Assembly: GCF_023155275.1 (NCBI RefSeq)
Contig: NZ_JALMUV010000041.1
Span: forward strand, 1 to 64,000
Origin: Streptomyces rhizoryzae
Lineage (GTDB): Bacteria > Actinomycetota > Actinomycetes > Streptomycetales > Streptomycetaceae
DNA: 64,000 nt
Direction of reading: 5' to 3'
Each line of letters opens with the position of its first letter. Position 1 is the stretch's first letter. Under the pieces are notes generated by a model. That model was not told the origin of the DNA. It did not search any database and was given only the letters and a program-made list of their open reading frames with translations. A program made the translations under genes and the position numbers. Positions 8,206-16,517 of the stretch are shown here, piece by piece.

Positions 8206-9096
8206 ATGGTCGACAACAACACTTCCGACATCCGCTCGGTGGCCGTCCTCGGCACCGGGATCATGGGCACCGCGATGGCCCGCAACCTCGCCCGCGCCGG
8301 GCTCGACGTCCGCGTCTGGAACCGCACCCGCGCCAAGGCCGAGCCACTGGCCGCCGACGGCGCCCGGGTCGCCGACACCCCCGGTGAGGCGGTGGACGGC
8401 GCCGACGCCGTCCTGACCATGCTGCTCGACGGGCCCGCCGCCCTCGACGCCATGCGCCAGGCCGCCCCGCAGCTCGCGCCCCGGACCCTCTGGCTCCAGA
8501 TGAGCACCGTCGGGCCCGCGGCGCTCGAACCGCTCGTCCGCTTCGCCGCCGAACAGGACCTGCGGTTCGTCGACGCTCCCGTCCTGGGAACCAAGGCACC
8601 GGCCGAGAAGGGGCAGTTGGTCGTCCTCGCCGCCGGGCCGCACGACCTGCGGGACCGCGCCGAGCAGGTCTTCGGCATCGTCGGCGGCCGCACTCAGTGG
8701 GTCGGGGAGGACGCCGCGAGCGGCGCCGCCAGCCGCCTGAAGATCGTCGTCAACAACTGGGTGCTCACCGTCATCGCCGGAACCGGTGAGACTCTGGCGC
8801 TCTCCAAGGGGCTGGGCGTCGACCCGCGGGAATTCCTGGCGGCGGTCGCCGGCGGCTCGCTCGACATGCCGTACCTGCGGATGAAGTCGGAGCTGATCCT
8901 CACCGGCGACCTCGCGCCGAGCTTCACGGTCTCCGCGGGGCACAAGGACGCCCGGCTGATCACCGATGCCGCCGAAGGGGCCGGCGTCCGTTCGGACCTG
9001 GCCCAGGCGGTCGCGGAGCGCTTCCGCCGGGCCGAGGAGCAGGGGCACGGCGGCGAGGACGGCGCGGCCGCGTACTTCGCCAGCTTCGACGGCTGA
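8206..9096 (+). CDS. NAD(P)-dependent oxidoreductase, 3-hydroxyisobutyrate dehydrogenase family
   Basis: Predicted dehydrogenase or imine-reductase-like enzyme of 296 residues. The N-terminal Rossmann domain has VLGTGIMGTAMARNLARAG, the binding loop of 6-phosphogluconate/3-hydroxyisobutyrate dehydrogenase-like proteins. The segment FVDAPVLGTKAPAEKGQL matches the family substrate-binding region, and a conserved lysine follows near KIVVNNW. The C-terminal half is the helical dimerisation domain. The true substrate is unknown. Its promoter carries a MerR box nearly identical to that of the MerR/aldo-keto reductase operon 7.7 kb away, so it may belong to an electrophile- or aldehyde-response regulon. 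The start codon lies at the inferred transcription start. Confidence 0.9.
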   Translation: MVDNNTSDIRSVAVLGTGIMGTAMARNLARAGLDVRVWNRTRAKAEPLAADGARVADTPGEAVDGADAVLTMLLDGPAALDAMRQAAPQLAPRTLWLQMSTVGPAALEPLVRFAAEQDLRFVDAPVLGTKAPAEKGQLVVLAAGPHDLRDRAEQVFGIVGGRTQWVGEDAASGAASRLKIVVNNWVLTVIAGTGETLALSKGLGVDPREFLAAVAGGSLDMPYLRMKSELILTGDLAPSFTVSAGHKDARLITDAAEGAGVRSDLAQAVAERFRRAEEQGHGGEDGAAAYFASFDG

Positions 9097-9113
9097 CGGG
9101 CGCACGGACACGG

Positions 9114-9152
9114 CGAGGGCCCGCCCGGTCAGGACGACCGGGCGGGCCCTCG
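9114..9152. terminator. Bidirectional terminator hairpin
   Basis: Perfect 17-bp arms (CGAGGGCCCGCCCGGTC and its complement) enclose a 5-nt AGGAC loop. The hairpin lies between the convergent oxidoreductase and fabF genes and can serve both. Confidence 0.85.
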
Positions 9153-9167
9153 TGCGCGGTATACGGG

Positions 9168-10454
9168 TCAGACCGTGCGGAAGGCGAGGACCACGTTGTG
9201 GCCACCGAAGCCGAACGAGTCGTTCAGCGCCGCGATCCGGCCCTCGGCGGGCAGGGCGCGGGGCGCGTCGCGGACGATGTCCGCCTCCGCCTCCGGGTCG
9301 AGGTGGGTGACGTTGATGGTCGGCGGGGCCGCCCGGTGGTACAGCGCCAGGATGGCGGCGACCGTCTCGACACCGCCGGCACCGCCCAGGAGGTGGCCGG
9401 TCATCGACTTGGTGGCGGAGACCGCCATGTGGTCGACGTCGTCGCCGAAGACCTTGCGCAGCGCCTTCAGCTCCGCCAGGTCGCCCTGCGGGGTGGACGT
9501 GGCGTGCGCGTTGACGTGCACGATCTCGGACGCGGCGAGGTCGCTGTTGTCGAGGAGGTTCTGCAGCGCGTGCGCGATGCCGTTGCCGGACGGCTCGGGC
9601 TGCACGATGTCGTGGCTGTCGGCGGAGATGCCCTGGCCGACCGCCTCGGCGTACACCCGGGCGCCGCGCTTGGCGGCGTGCTCGGCCGACTCCAGGACGA
9701 TCACGCCGGCGCCCTCACCGAGGACGAAGCCGTTGCGCTCGGTGTCGAACGGGCGGGAGGCGCCCTGCGGGTCGTCGTTGTTCTTCGACATCGCCATCAT
9801 GTTGCCGAACGCGGCGATCGGCAGCGGGTGGATGGCCGCCTCCGTACCGCCCGCGACGACGATGTCGGCACGGCCCGTACGGATCATCTCGATGGCGTAG
9901 CCGATCGCCTCCGAGCCGGAGGCGCAGGCGCTCACCGGGGTGTGCACACCGGCGCGGGCGTTGACGTCCAGGCCGACGTTGGCCGACGGCCCGTTGGGCA
10001 TCAGCATCGGCACGGTGTGCGGGGAGACGCGGCGGACGCCCTTCTCCCGGAGGATGTCGTACTGGCCCAGCAGGGTGGTCACGCCGCCGATGCCGGAGGC
10101 GATGACGGTGCCCAGCCGGTCGGGGTTGACCGAACCGGCCGGTCCGGCGGCCGCGTCGGGCTCGCCGGCCTTGGCCGTGAAGCCGGCGTCCGCCCACGCC
10201 TCACGGGCCGCGATCAGCGCGAACTGCGCCGACCGGTCGAGCTTGCGGGCCTGGGCGCGGGGCAGCGCCTCGGCCGGGTCCACGGCCGCCTGTGCGGCGA
10301 TCCGCACGGGCAGCTCGGCCGCCCAGTCCTGCTCCAGGACGCTGACGCCGGACCGGCCGGCGAGCAGGCCCTCCCAGGTCGAAGCGCTGTCGCCACCCAG
10401 CGGTGTGGTTGCGCCGATACCGGTGACGACCACGGTGCGATTGGTCGCGTTCAC
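9168..10454 (-). CDS. fabF: 3-oxoacyl-ACP synthase II
   Basis: Elongating ketosynthase of type II fatty acid synthesis, condensing malonyl-ACP with acyl-ACP. The GTG at 10454 gives 428 residues, the normal FabF length. The nucleophile Cys177 lies in VSACASGSE, and the two catalytic histidines lie in HVNAHATSTP and the KSMTGHLLGG block. It is the last gene of the fabD-fabH-acpP-fabF operon, 76 bases after acpP, and ends against a strong terminator. The N-terminal NATNRTVVVTGIGATTPLG matches primary-metabolism FabF rather than polyketide ketosynthases. Confidence 0.96.
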   Translation of the reverse strand: MNATNRTVVVTGIGATTPLGGDSASTWEGLLAGRSGVSVLEQDWAAELPVRIAAQAAVDPAEALPRAQARKLDRSAQFALIAAREAWADAGFTAKAGEPDAAAGPAGSVNPDRLGTVIASGIGGVTTLLGQYDILREKGVRRVSPHTVPMLMPNGPSANVGLDVNARAGVHTPVSACASGSEAIGYAIEMIRTGRADIVVAGGTEAAIHPLPIAAFGNMMAMSKNNDDPQGASRPFDTERNGFVLGEGAGVIVLESAEHAAKRGARVYAEAVGQGISADSHDIVQPEPSGNGIAHALQNLLDNSDLAASEIVHVNAHATSTPQGDLAELKALRKVFGDDVDHMAVSATKSMTGHLLGGAGGVETVAAILALYHRAAPPTINVTHLDPEAEADIVRDAPRALPAEGRIAALNDSFGFGGHNVVLAFRTV

Positions 10455-10530
10455 GGGAATTCTTACTCCACGGGTAGAGGGGTCTGAATCGACGGCGCCA
10501 CCGCAGGGTGGCGACATGCGCTTCGCCAGA

Positions 10531-10779
10531 TCAGGACTGGTGCTTGAGGATGTAGTCGGTCGCGTCGCCGACGGTCTTGAGGTTCTTGACGTCGTCGTCC
10601 GGGATCTTCACGTCGAAGCGCTCCTCGGCGGCGACGACGACCTCGACCATGGACAGCGAGTCGACGTCCAGGTCATCGGTGAAGGACTTGTCCACCTTGA
10701 CGTCCTCGGTGGGGATACCGGCGATCTCGTTCACGATCTCTGCGAGACCGGCGACGATCTCTTCCTGAGTGGCGGCCAT
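10531..10779 (-). CDS. acpP: Acyl carrier protein
   Basis: Small acidic carrier protein of 82 residues that holds growing fatty acyl chains on a phosphopantetheine arm. The attachment serine is Ser41 in the motif DVDSLSMVE. The acidic four-helix sequence is typical of fatty-acid ACPs. It lies between fabH and fabF in the operon and has an AAGGAGCG ribosome binding site just before its ATG. Confidence 0.97.
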   Translation of the reverse strand: MAATQEEIVAGLAEIVNEIAGIPTEDVKVDKSFTDDLDVDSLSMVEVVVAAEERFDVKIPDDDVKNLKTVGDATDYILKHQS

Positions 10780-10886
10780 GATGGCGCTCCTTCGATTAGC
10801 GGAAACTGCTTGTTTACGGTGAAGCGGTGAAGGCCCGCACAGCGGCCGGTACGTCCTGCTCGGTGCCGGGCTGTGCAGATCTTGTC

Positions 10887-11933
10887 CTAGGGGAGGGTAA
10901 CGACCGTCGCGGCGTAGACGAGACCCGCCCCGAAGCCGATGACCAGCGCGGTGTCCCCGCTCTTGGCCTGACCGGTCGCCAGCAGCCGCTCCATGGCGAG
11001 CGGAATGGAGGCGGCCGAGGTGTTGCCGGTGGTCTCCACGTCACGGGCGACCGTGACGCTCTCCGGCAGCTTCAGAGTCTTCACCATCGAGTCGATGATC
11101 CGCATGTTGGCCTGGTGCGGAATGAAGACATCCAGGTCGTCCGGGCTGACGCCGGCCTCGTCCAGCGCCTGCTGGGCGACCTTCGCCATCTCGAACACCG
11201 CCCACCGGAAGACCGCCTGGCCCTCCTGGGTGATGGCGGGGTACCGGATCGCCTCGGGCGCGGGCCGCTCCCCGGGGCCGTCGCCGCCGGGCACCGGGGT
11301 GGTGCGGTACACGTCCCAGGAGAGCGTCTGCTTGATGGTCTCGGACTTGTCGCCCTCCGAGCCCCAGACGGTCGGGCCGATCGCCGGCTCCTTGGCCGGG
11401 CCGACGATCACCGCGCCGGCGCCGTCGCCGAACAGGAAGGCGGTGGCCCGGTCCTCCAGGTCCGTCAGGTCCGAGAGCCGCTCCACGCCGATCACCAGGA
11501 CGTACTCGGCGGAGCCCTCGGTGATCATGCCCTTGGCCAGCGTCAGGCCGTAGCCGAAGCCGGCGCAGCCCGCGGAGATGTCGAACGCGGCGGGCTTGCC
11601 GGCACCGATGAGGTGCGCGATCTCGGTCGCGACGGCCGGGGTCTGCTTGAAGTGCGAGACGGTGGAGACCACCACCGCGCCGATCTGCTCCGGGGTGATG
11701 CCGGCGTCCGCGATGGCCTTGCCGGACGCCTCGACCGCCATGGTCGCCACGGTCTCCTCGGGACCGGCCCAGTGGCGCGTGGCGATGCCCGACCGCGAAC
11801 GGATCCACTCGTCGGACGAGTCGATGTGCTTGAGGATCTCCTCGTTCGGCACGACACGGGTCGGGCGGTAGCCGCCGACACCCATGATCCGCGCGTACGG
11901 GGCGCCCTTGGCGGGCTTGATCTTCGAGGTCAT
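10887..11933 (-). CDS. fabH: 3-oxoacyl-ACP synthase III
   Basis: Initiating ketosynthase that condenses an acyl-CoA primer with malonyl-ACP; in streptomycetes the primers are often branched-chain. The 348-residue protein carries the Cys-His-Asn triad: Cys123 in ISAGCAGFGYG, His273 in FIPHQANMRI and Asn304 in ETTGNTSAAS. It follows fabD after a 13-base gap, so the two are co-transcribed and possibly translationally coupled. Confidence 0.96.
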   Translation of the reverse strand: MTSKIKPAKGAPYARIMGVGGYRPTRVVPNEEILKHIDSSDEWIRSRSGIATRHWAGPEETVATMAVEASGKAIADAGITPEQIGAVVVSTVSHFKQTPAVATEIAHLIGAGKPAAFDISAGCAGFGYGLTLAKGMITEGSAEYVLVIGVERLSDLTDLEDRATAFLFGDGAGAVIVGPAKEPAIGPTVWGSEGDKSETIKQTLSWDVYRTTPVPGGDGPGERPAPEAIRYPAITQEGQAVFRWAVFEMAKVAQQALDEAGVSPDDLDVFIPHQANMRIIDSMVKTLKLPESVTVARDVETTGNTSAASIPLAMERLLATGQAKSGDTALVIGFGAGLVYAATVVTLP

Positions 11934-11946
11934 GCGCTGCGGACTC

Positions 11947-12903
11947 CTATTCGGCCGGGGCTGCGGAGGCGGCGTCCGCCGCGGTGGCGATCAGCTCGCG
12001 GGCCGCGTCGAGATCGTCGGGCGTCTTCAGGGCGAGCGTCTTGACACCGGGCAGGGCGCGCTTGGCGAGGCCGGTGAGGGTGCCGCCGGGGGCGGCTTCG
12101 ATGAGCGCGGTGGCGCCGAGCTGCTGGAACGTTTCCATGCACCGGTCCCAGCGCACGGGGTTGGCGACCTGGCCGACCAGCCGCCCGACCACGTCCTGGC
12201 CGGAAGTGACCACCTGGCCGTCCCTGTTGGAGACGTACCGGGTGCCCGGGTCGGCCGGCGACAGCTCGGCGACCGCGGCTTCCAGGGCCGAGACGGCGGG
12301 TGCCATGTGGTGAGTATGGAACGCGCCGGCCACCTTCAGGGGCACGACCCGGCGGGTGCCCTCCGGCTTGTTCTCGACCAGCGCGGCGATCTGCTCGGCG
12401 GTGCCCGCCGCGACGATCTGGCCGGCGCCGTTGACGTTCGCCGGGGTCAGGCCGAGCTTCTCCAGGTGCGGCAGCACGACGTCCTCGGCGCCGCCCAGCA
12501 GCGCGGCCATGCCGGTCTCGGTGACCGCGGCGGCCTCGGCCATGGCCAGCCCGCGGCGGCGGACCAGGGTCATCGCCTCGGTGTCGGAGAGGGTCCCGGC
12601 CAGCGCGGCGGCGGCGAGCTCACCGACGCTGTGGCCGGCCACCGCACCCACCCGCGCGGCGAGGTCGCCGGCGGCCGGGAACAGCTGCCGGGCGGAGATC
12701 AGGGCGGAGGCCACCAGCAGGGGCTGGGCCACCGCGGTGTCGCGGATCTCTTCTTCGGTGGCCTTGGTGCCGTAGTGGACGAGGTCCAGGTCGATGGCGT
12801 CGGACCATTCGCGGAGCCGGTCCTCGACTCCGGGGAGGTCGAGCCAGGGGATCAGGAAGCCGGGCGTCTGAGCGCCTTGGCCGGGAGCGACGAGTACGAG
12901 CAC
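11947..12903 (-). CDS. fabD: Malonyl-CoA:ACP transacylase
   Basis: Transfers malonyl from CoA to ACP, feeding fatty acid and often polyketide synthesis. The GTG at 12903 gives the canonical N-terminus MLVLVAPGQGAQTPG and 318 residues; a longer frame to 12963 has no family similarity. The active-site serine is Ser92 in GHSVGE, and QGAQ near residue 9 is the oxyanion element. It is the first gene of the operon, 88 bases from fasR on the same strand, in the arrangement known in Streptomyces coelicolor. Confidence 0.96.
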   Translation of the reverse strand: MLVLVAPGQGAQTPGFLIPWLDLPGVEDRLREWSDAIDLDLVHYGTKATEEEIRDTAVAQPLLVASALISARQLFPAAGDLAARVGAVAGHSVGELAAAALAGTLSDTEAMTLVRRRGLAMAEAAAVTETGMAALLGGAEDVVLPHLEKLGLTPANVNGAGQIVAAGTAEQIAALVENKPEGTRRVVPLKVAGAFHTHHMAPAVSALEAAVAELSPADPGTRYVSNRDGQVVTSGQDVVGRLVGQVANPVRWDRCMETFQQLGATALIEAAPGGTLTGLAKRALPGVKTLALKTPDDLDAARELIATAADAASAAPAE

Positions 12904-12991
12904 CCTCACACTCTCTCTTGTGGGAGGTCCCGCCCGCCCGTGGGGACAGGGACGAAGAACCATCGGGGGAATTGTTGGTGTTCGACAAAGT

Positions 12992-14176
12992 CTAGGGTTG
13001 CGTCTCCCCGTCGGCGAGACGCCCCAGAATCAGCGCGATACGCAGCGTAAAGGCGGAGCGGACGTCGGACGGCGACCAGCCGGTGACGTCTGTCACACGT
13101 CGGAGCCGATAGCGCACGGTGTTGGGGTGGACGAACAGCATCCGGGCGGCGCCCTCCAGGCTGCTCGCCTGCTCCAGATAGACGCTCAGCGTCTCCAGGA
13201 GCGCCGACCCCGCCTCCTCCAGCGGTCTGTAGATCTCCTCCACCAACTGCTCGCGGGCGACCGGGTCGGAGGCCATCGCGCGCTCCGGCAGCAGATCGTC
13301 GGCGAGCACCGGCCGCGGGGCGTCCGGCCAGGCCGCGCAGGCCCGCAGACCGGCCGCCGCGGCCTGTGCCGAGCGGGTCGCCGCCAGCAGGTCGGAGACC
13401 ACCGGTCCGGCCACCACCGGGCCGGCGGCGTACGGCCCGATCAGCGCCTTGGCGGCCTTGAGCGGATTGTCCGAACCGCCCGCGATGACCACCAGGCGGC
13501 TGCCCAGGACGCCGGTCAGCACCTGGAGCTTGGCGTGCCGGGCGGCCCGCCGGATCGCCTCCACGGTCAGCTCGCTGTCGCCGTCCGGTGCCGTGCCCAG
13601 CACCACGCAGACGTGCTCCGGGGCGTTCCAGCCCAGGGCCGCGGCCCGGGAGACGGCGCCCTCGTCGGCCTCCCCGGAGAGCACCGCGTTGACCACCAGG
13701 GACTCCAGGCGGGCGTCCCACGCGCCGCGCGCCTCGGCGGCCTGGGCGTAGACCTGGGCGGTGGCGAAGGCGATCTCGCGGGCGTAGACCAGCAGCGCCT
13801 CGCGCAGCACCGACTCGTCGCCGGGGGCCGCGACGTCGTCGATCGCGGCCTCCATGACCTCGATCGTGGTGCGGACCATCTCGACGGTCTGCCGCAGGGT
13901 GATCGCCCGGGTCAGCTCGCGCGGCGCCGTCCCGAAGACGTCGGTGCTGATCGCCTGGGGCGTCTCCGGGTGCCGGAACCACTCGGTGAACGCGGCGATA
14001 CCGGCCTGGGCGACCAGGCCGATCCAGGAACGGTTCTCCGGGGGCATCGCGCGGTACCACGGCAGCGTGGCGTCCATACGGGAGATCGCTGCGGCCGCCA
14101 GCTTGCCGGAGGAGTTCTCCAGCCGCCGGAGGGTCGCGGAGTGCGGGTGCGCGTCGCGCGAGGCGGGTTCAGACAC
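12992..14176 (-). CDS. fasR: FasR, PucR/CdaR-type fatty acid synthesis regulator
   Basis: Probable transcriptional activator of the adjacent fab operon. In Streptomyces coelicolor the gene at this exact position, upstream of fabD, encodes FasR, which activates fabDHPF. The 394-residue protein has a large N-terminal sensory region, a GGDEF-like middle and a C-terminal PucR helix-turn-helix with the signature LEGAARMLFVHPNTVRYRLRRV. It starts with GTG at 14176 and lacks a strong Shine-Dalgarno site. The 88-base gap to fabD should contain its target site, which I could not delimit. Confidence 0.9.
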   Translation of the reverse strand: MSEPASRDAHPHSATLRRLENSSGKLAAAAISRMDATLPWYRAMPPENRSWIGLVAQAGIAAFTEWFRHPETPQAISTDVFGTAPRELTRAITLRQTVEMVRTTIEVMEAAIDDVAAPGDESVLREALLVYAREIAFATAQVYAQAAEARGAWDARLESLVVNAVLSGEADEGAVSRAAALGWNAPEHVCVVLGTAPDGDSELTVEAIRRAARHAKLQVLTGVLGSRLVVIAGGSDNPLKAAKALIGPYAAGPVVAGPVVSDLLAATRSAQAAAAGLRACAAWPDAPRPVLADDLLPERAMASDPVAREQLVEEIYRPLEEAGSALLETLSVYLEQASSLEGAARMLFVHPNTVRYRLRRVTDVTGWSPSDVRSAFTLRIALILGRLADGETQP

Positions 14177-14222
14177 GGGACCAAGCCTGCCCTATCGGGA
14201 TGAGGGGGTGGAGCGGTGGGGC

Positions 14223-14228
14223 TACGGT
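14223..14228 (+). promoter_or_regulatory. -10 box of leaderless pirin promoter
   Basis: TACGGT lies 6 nt before the pirin ATG. The same spacing at several other genes in this window suggests transcription starts at the initiation codon. Confidence 0.5.
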
Positions 14229-14234
14229 GGGCCG

Positions 14235-14915
14235 ATGATTCAGGTGCGCAGGGGTGCGGAACGCTATCGGGGCGGCGACGCGGGGGCCGGTATCGCGACG
14301 CTGCACGCGTTCTCCTTCGGCCCCCACTACGACCCGGACAACCTGCGCTTCGGGGCGCTGATCGCCTGCAACGAGGAGCACCTGGCGCCCGGCGCCGGCT
14401 TCGCCGAACACCCGCACCGGGACACCGAGATCGTCACCTGGGTCGTCGAGGGCGAGCTGACCCACCGGGACAGCACCGGCCGCGAGACGACCGTACGGCC
14501 CGGCGATCTCCAGCGGCTCAGCGCGGCCGGCGGGGTCCGGCACGTGGAGCGCAACGACGGCCCGGTGCCGCTGCGCTTCGTCCAGATGTGGCTGGCACCG
14601 CTGGCCCCCGGGGGCGAGCCCGGCTACGAGGTGGTGCGCGGGCTCGCCGGCGGCGGCCGCTACCCGCTGCCGTCGGCCGGCGCCACGCTGCACGTGCACC
14701 GCCTCGGGGCGGGCGGCCGCGCCGCCGTCCCGGAGGCCGCCCGGGTCTACGTCCATGTCGTCCGGGGCGCGGTGCGGCTCGGCGGTAAGGAGCTGGCGGC
14801 CGGGGACGCGGCGCGGATCAGCGACGCCCGGGGGCTGGAGCTGCTGGCACCGCCGGGGGCGGACGGCGCCGAGTGCCTGGTGTGGGAGACGGGGACCGAG
14901 CCGGTGTACGGGTGA
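14235..14915 (+). CDS. Pirin family protein
   Basis: Bicupin protein of 226 residues. The N-terminal cupin has the pirin metal-site pattern with HPHRDTEIVTWVVEGEL (two His and Glu), and later RHVE supplies another ligand. Pirins are iron-binding; some are quercetinases and others transcription cofactors, and the role here is open. The frame is open further upstream, but the ATG at 14235 matches family starts and has a TACGGT box 6 nt upstream, indicating a leaderless message. It is divergent from fasR and convergent with the serine hydrolase. Confidence 0.9.
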   Translation: MIQVRRGAERYRGGDAGAGIATLHAFSFGPHYDPDNLRFGALIACNEEHLAPGAGFAEHPHRDTEIVTWVVEGELTHRDSTGRETTVRPGDLQRLSAAGGVRHVERNDGPVPLRFVQMWLAPLAPGGEPGYEVVRGLAGGGRYPLPSAGATLHVHRLGAGGRAAVPEAARVYVHVVRGAVRLGGKELAAGDAARISDARGLELLAPPGADGAECLVWETGTEPVYG

Positions 14916-14930
14916 GACCGCGCACCGGTG

Positions 14931-14953
14931 CCGGGCGGGCGCCGTCCGCCCGG
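14931..14953. terminator. Hairpin between convergent genes
   Basis: Arms CCGGGCGG and CCGCCCGG flank a 7-nt loop between the pirin and serine hydrolase genes. It lacks a U-tract, as is common in streptomycetes. Confidence 0.6.
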
Positions 14954-14982
14954 TACGGGAGCCCCTGGCTGTACCGGGAACG

Positions 14983-15804
14983 TCAGCGGTTTCCGGCCAG
15001 CTCGACGAGGACCGCGTCGGTGAATTCCGGCCACGCCTCGATGGCCCACGGGCCGAAGTCCCGGTCGGTCAGCGCGACACAGGCCGCGCCCGCCTCCGGG
15101 TCCACCCACAGGAACGTCCCGGACTGCCCGAAGTGCCCGAAGGCGCGCGGTGAGGACCCGGCCCCCGTCCAGTGCGGCGCCTTGCCGTCCCGGATCTCGA
15201 AGCCCAGCCCCCAGTCGTTGGGCTTCTGGTGGCCGTAGCCCGGCAGCACGCCGGTCAGGCCGGGGAAGACCACCCGCGTCGCCTCGGCGAGGGTCTGGGG
15301 TGCCAGCAGCCTGGGCGCCTGGAGCTCGGCGGCGAAGCGGACCAGGTCGGCGACGGTGGAGACGCCGTCCTTGGCCGGGGAACCGGCCACCTCCGTGGCG
15401 GTCATGCCCAGCGGTGCGAGCACCGCCTCGTGCACGTACTGCGCGAACGGGATGTCGGTGGCCTTGGCGAGGTGGTCGCCGAGCGCCTCGAAACCGGCGT
15501 TGGAGTAGATCCGGCGGGTGCCCGGGGCGGCCACCTGGCGTGCCTCGTCGAAGGCCAGCCCCGAGGTGTGGGCGAGCAGATGGCGGACCGTCGCCCCCTC
15601 CGGGCCGGCCGGCTCGTCCAGCTCGACGGCGCCCTCCTCGACGGCGAGCAGCGCGGCGTAGGCGGCCAGCGGCTTGGTGACCGAGGCCAGCGGGAAGCGG
15701 TGCGCGGTCGGGCCGTACGATCCGGCCACCGAGCCGTCGGCCCGTACGACGGCCGCCGCGGCGGTGGGCACCGGCCAGTTCTCGATCATCCCCAGGCTCT
15801 GCAT
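14983..15804 (-). CDS. Serine hydrolase, beta-lactamase class C/esterase family
   Basis: Penicillin-binding-protein-like serine hydrolase of 273 residues without a signal peptide, so probably a cytoplasmic esterase or peptidase rather than a true beta-lactamase. Motif SVTK (Ser41, Lys44) is the nucleophile pair, YSN (Tyr99-Asn101) the second motif, and HFGQSG near the end replaces the KTG box. It is about 100 residues shorter than typical AmpC-like proteins, a common size for actinobacterial members. The start is 66 bases from the MerR promoter on the other strand. Confidence 0.88.
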   Translation of the reverse strand: MQSLGMIENWPVPTAAAAVVRADGSVAGSYGPTAHRFPLASVTKPLAAYAALLAVEEGAVELDEPAGPEGATVRHLLAHTSGLAFDEARQVAAPGTRRIYSNAGFEALGDHLAKATDIPFAQYVHEAVLAPLGMTATEVAGSPAKDGVSTVADLVRFAAELQAPRLLAPQTLAEATRVVFPGLTGVLPGYGHQKPNDWGLGFEIRDGKAPHWTGAGSSPRAFGHFGQSGTFLWVDPEAGAACVALTDRDFGPWAIEAWPEFTDAVLVELAGNR

Positions 15805-15869
15805 GGCCCCGAGCCTACGGGGTGCCCCGGTGGCTTCAAATTCCGGTCAAGACCGCCCGCCGCCACTGC

Positions 15870-15900
15870 TTGCCTGGAGTGCACTCCAACTCTTTAGCGT
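15870..15900 (+). promoter_or_regulatory. MerR-type autoregulatory promoter
   Basis: TTGCCT and TAGCGT are separated by 19 bp with the palindrome TGGAGTGCACTCCA in the spacer. This is the expected binding site of the MerR regulator encoded just downstream, and it matches the site at 8169-8199. Confidence 0.8.
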
Positions 15901-15994
15901 TGAGGACGTCGAGAGGCGCCCGGCGGACAGCCGGCGGCGCGGACGGCATCCCGGACGGCACCAGCGCCCGGGGACGAGGAGGGGAAGACGCGGC

Positions 15995-16510
15995 ATGACG
16001 GCGACGATGACGCAGCCGGACCAGGGGGCCGGTACGGCCGTGGCGGGCCTGCCCGAGGGCGCGCGCCCCTGGCAGCGCCCGCCGGAGCCCCGGGCGTGCC
16101 GGGCCGACGGCGGACACCCGCGGCCGGCCGGCCGCGACCGGTACACCATCGGCGAGGTGGCCGAGTACACCGGCCTGAGCGCCCACACCCTGCGCTGGTA
16201 CGAGCGGATCGGCCTGATGCCGCACGTGGACCGCACGCACACCGGGCAGCGCCGCTTCACCAACCGCGATCTGGACTGGCTCGACCTGGTCGCCAAGCTG
16301 CGGCTGACCGGCATGCCGGTCGCGGACATGGTCCGGTACGCCGAGCTGGTCCGGGAGGGCGAGAGCACCTTCGCCGAACGCGAGCGGCTGCTCACCGAGC
16401 ACCGTGAGGACGTGCGGCGCCGGATCGCCGAACTCCACAGCACCCTGGACGTCCTCGACTACAAGATCGGTATCTACGCGGACGCCCGGCGGGCGTCCGG
16501 AAGGGCCTGA
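15995..16510 (+). CDS. MerR-family transcriptional regulator
   Basis: Regulator of 171 residues with an N-terminal MerR winged helix (YTIGEVAEYTGLSAHTLRWYERIGLM at about residues 49-74) and a coiled-coil C-terminus. It lacks the cysteine signatures of metal-sensing MerR proteins, so it is closer to the AdhR/NmlR-like group often paired with aldo-keto reductases. About 48 disordered Pro/Gly-rich residues precede the DNA-binding domain. The ATG at 15995 has a GGAGGGG site. It is followed after 7 bases by the aldo/keto reductase, with which it forms an operon under a self-type GGAGTGCACTCC promoter. Confidence 0.92.
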   Translation: MTATMTQPDQGAGTAVAGLPEGARPWQRPPEPRACRADGGHPRPAGRDRYTIGEVAEYTGLSAHTLRWYERIGLMPHVDRTHTGQRRFTNRDLDWLDLVAKLRLTGMPVADMVRYAELVREGESTFAERERLLTEHREDVRRRIAELHSTLDVLDYKIGIYADARRASGRA

Positions 16511-16517
16511 GGCACAG

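Noticed and set aside
9168-12903. Polyketide synthase cluster
   Set aside because: The ketosynthases, ACP and acyltransferase are single-domain, in the primary fatty-acid order with fasR, with no cyclase or ketoreductase genes nearby.
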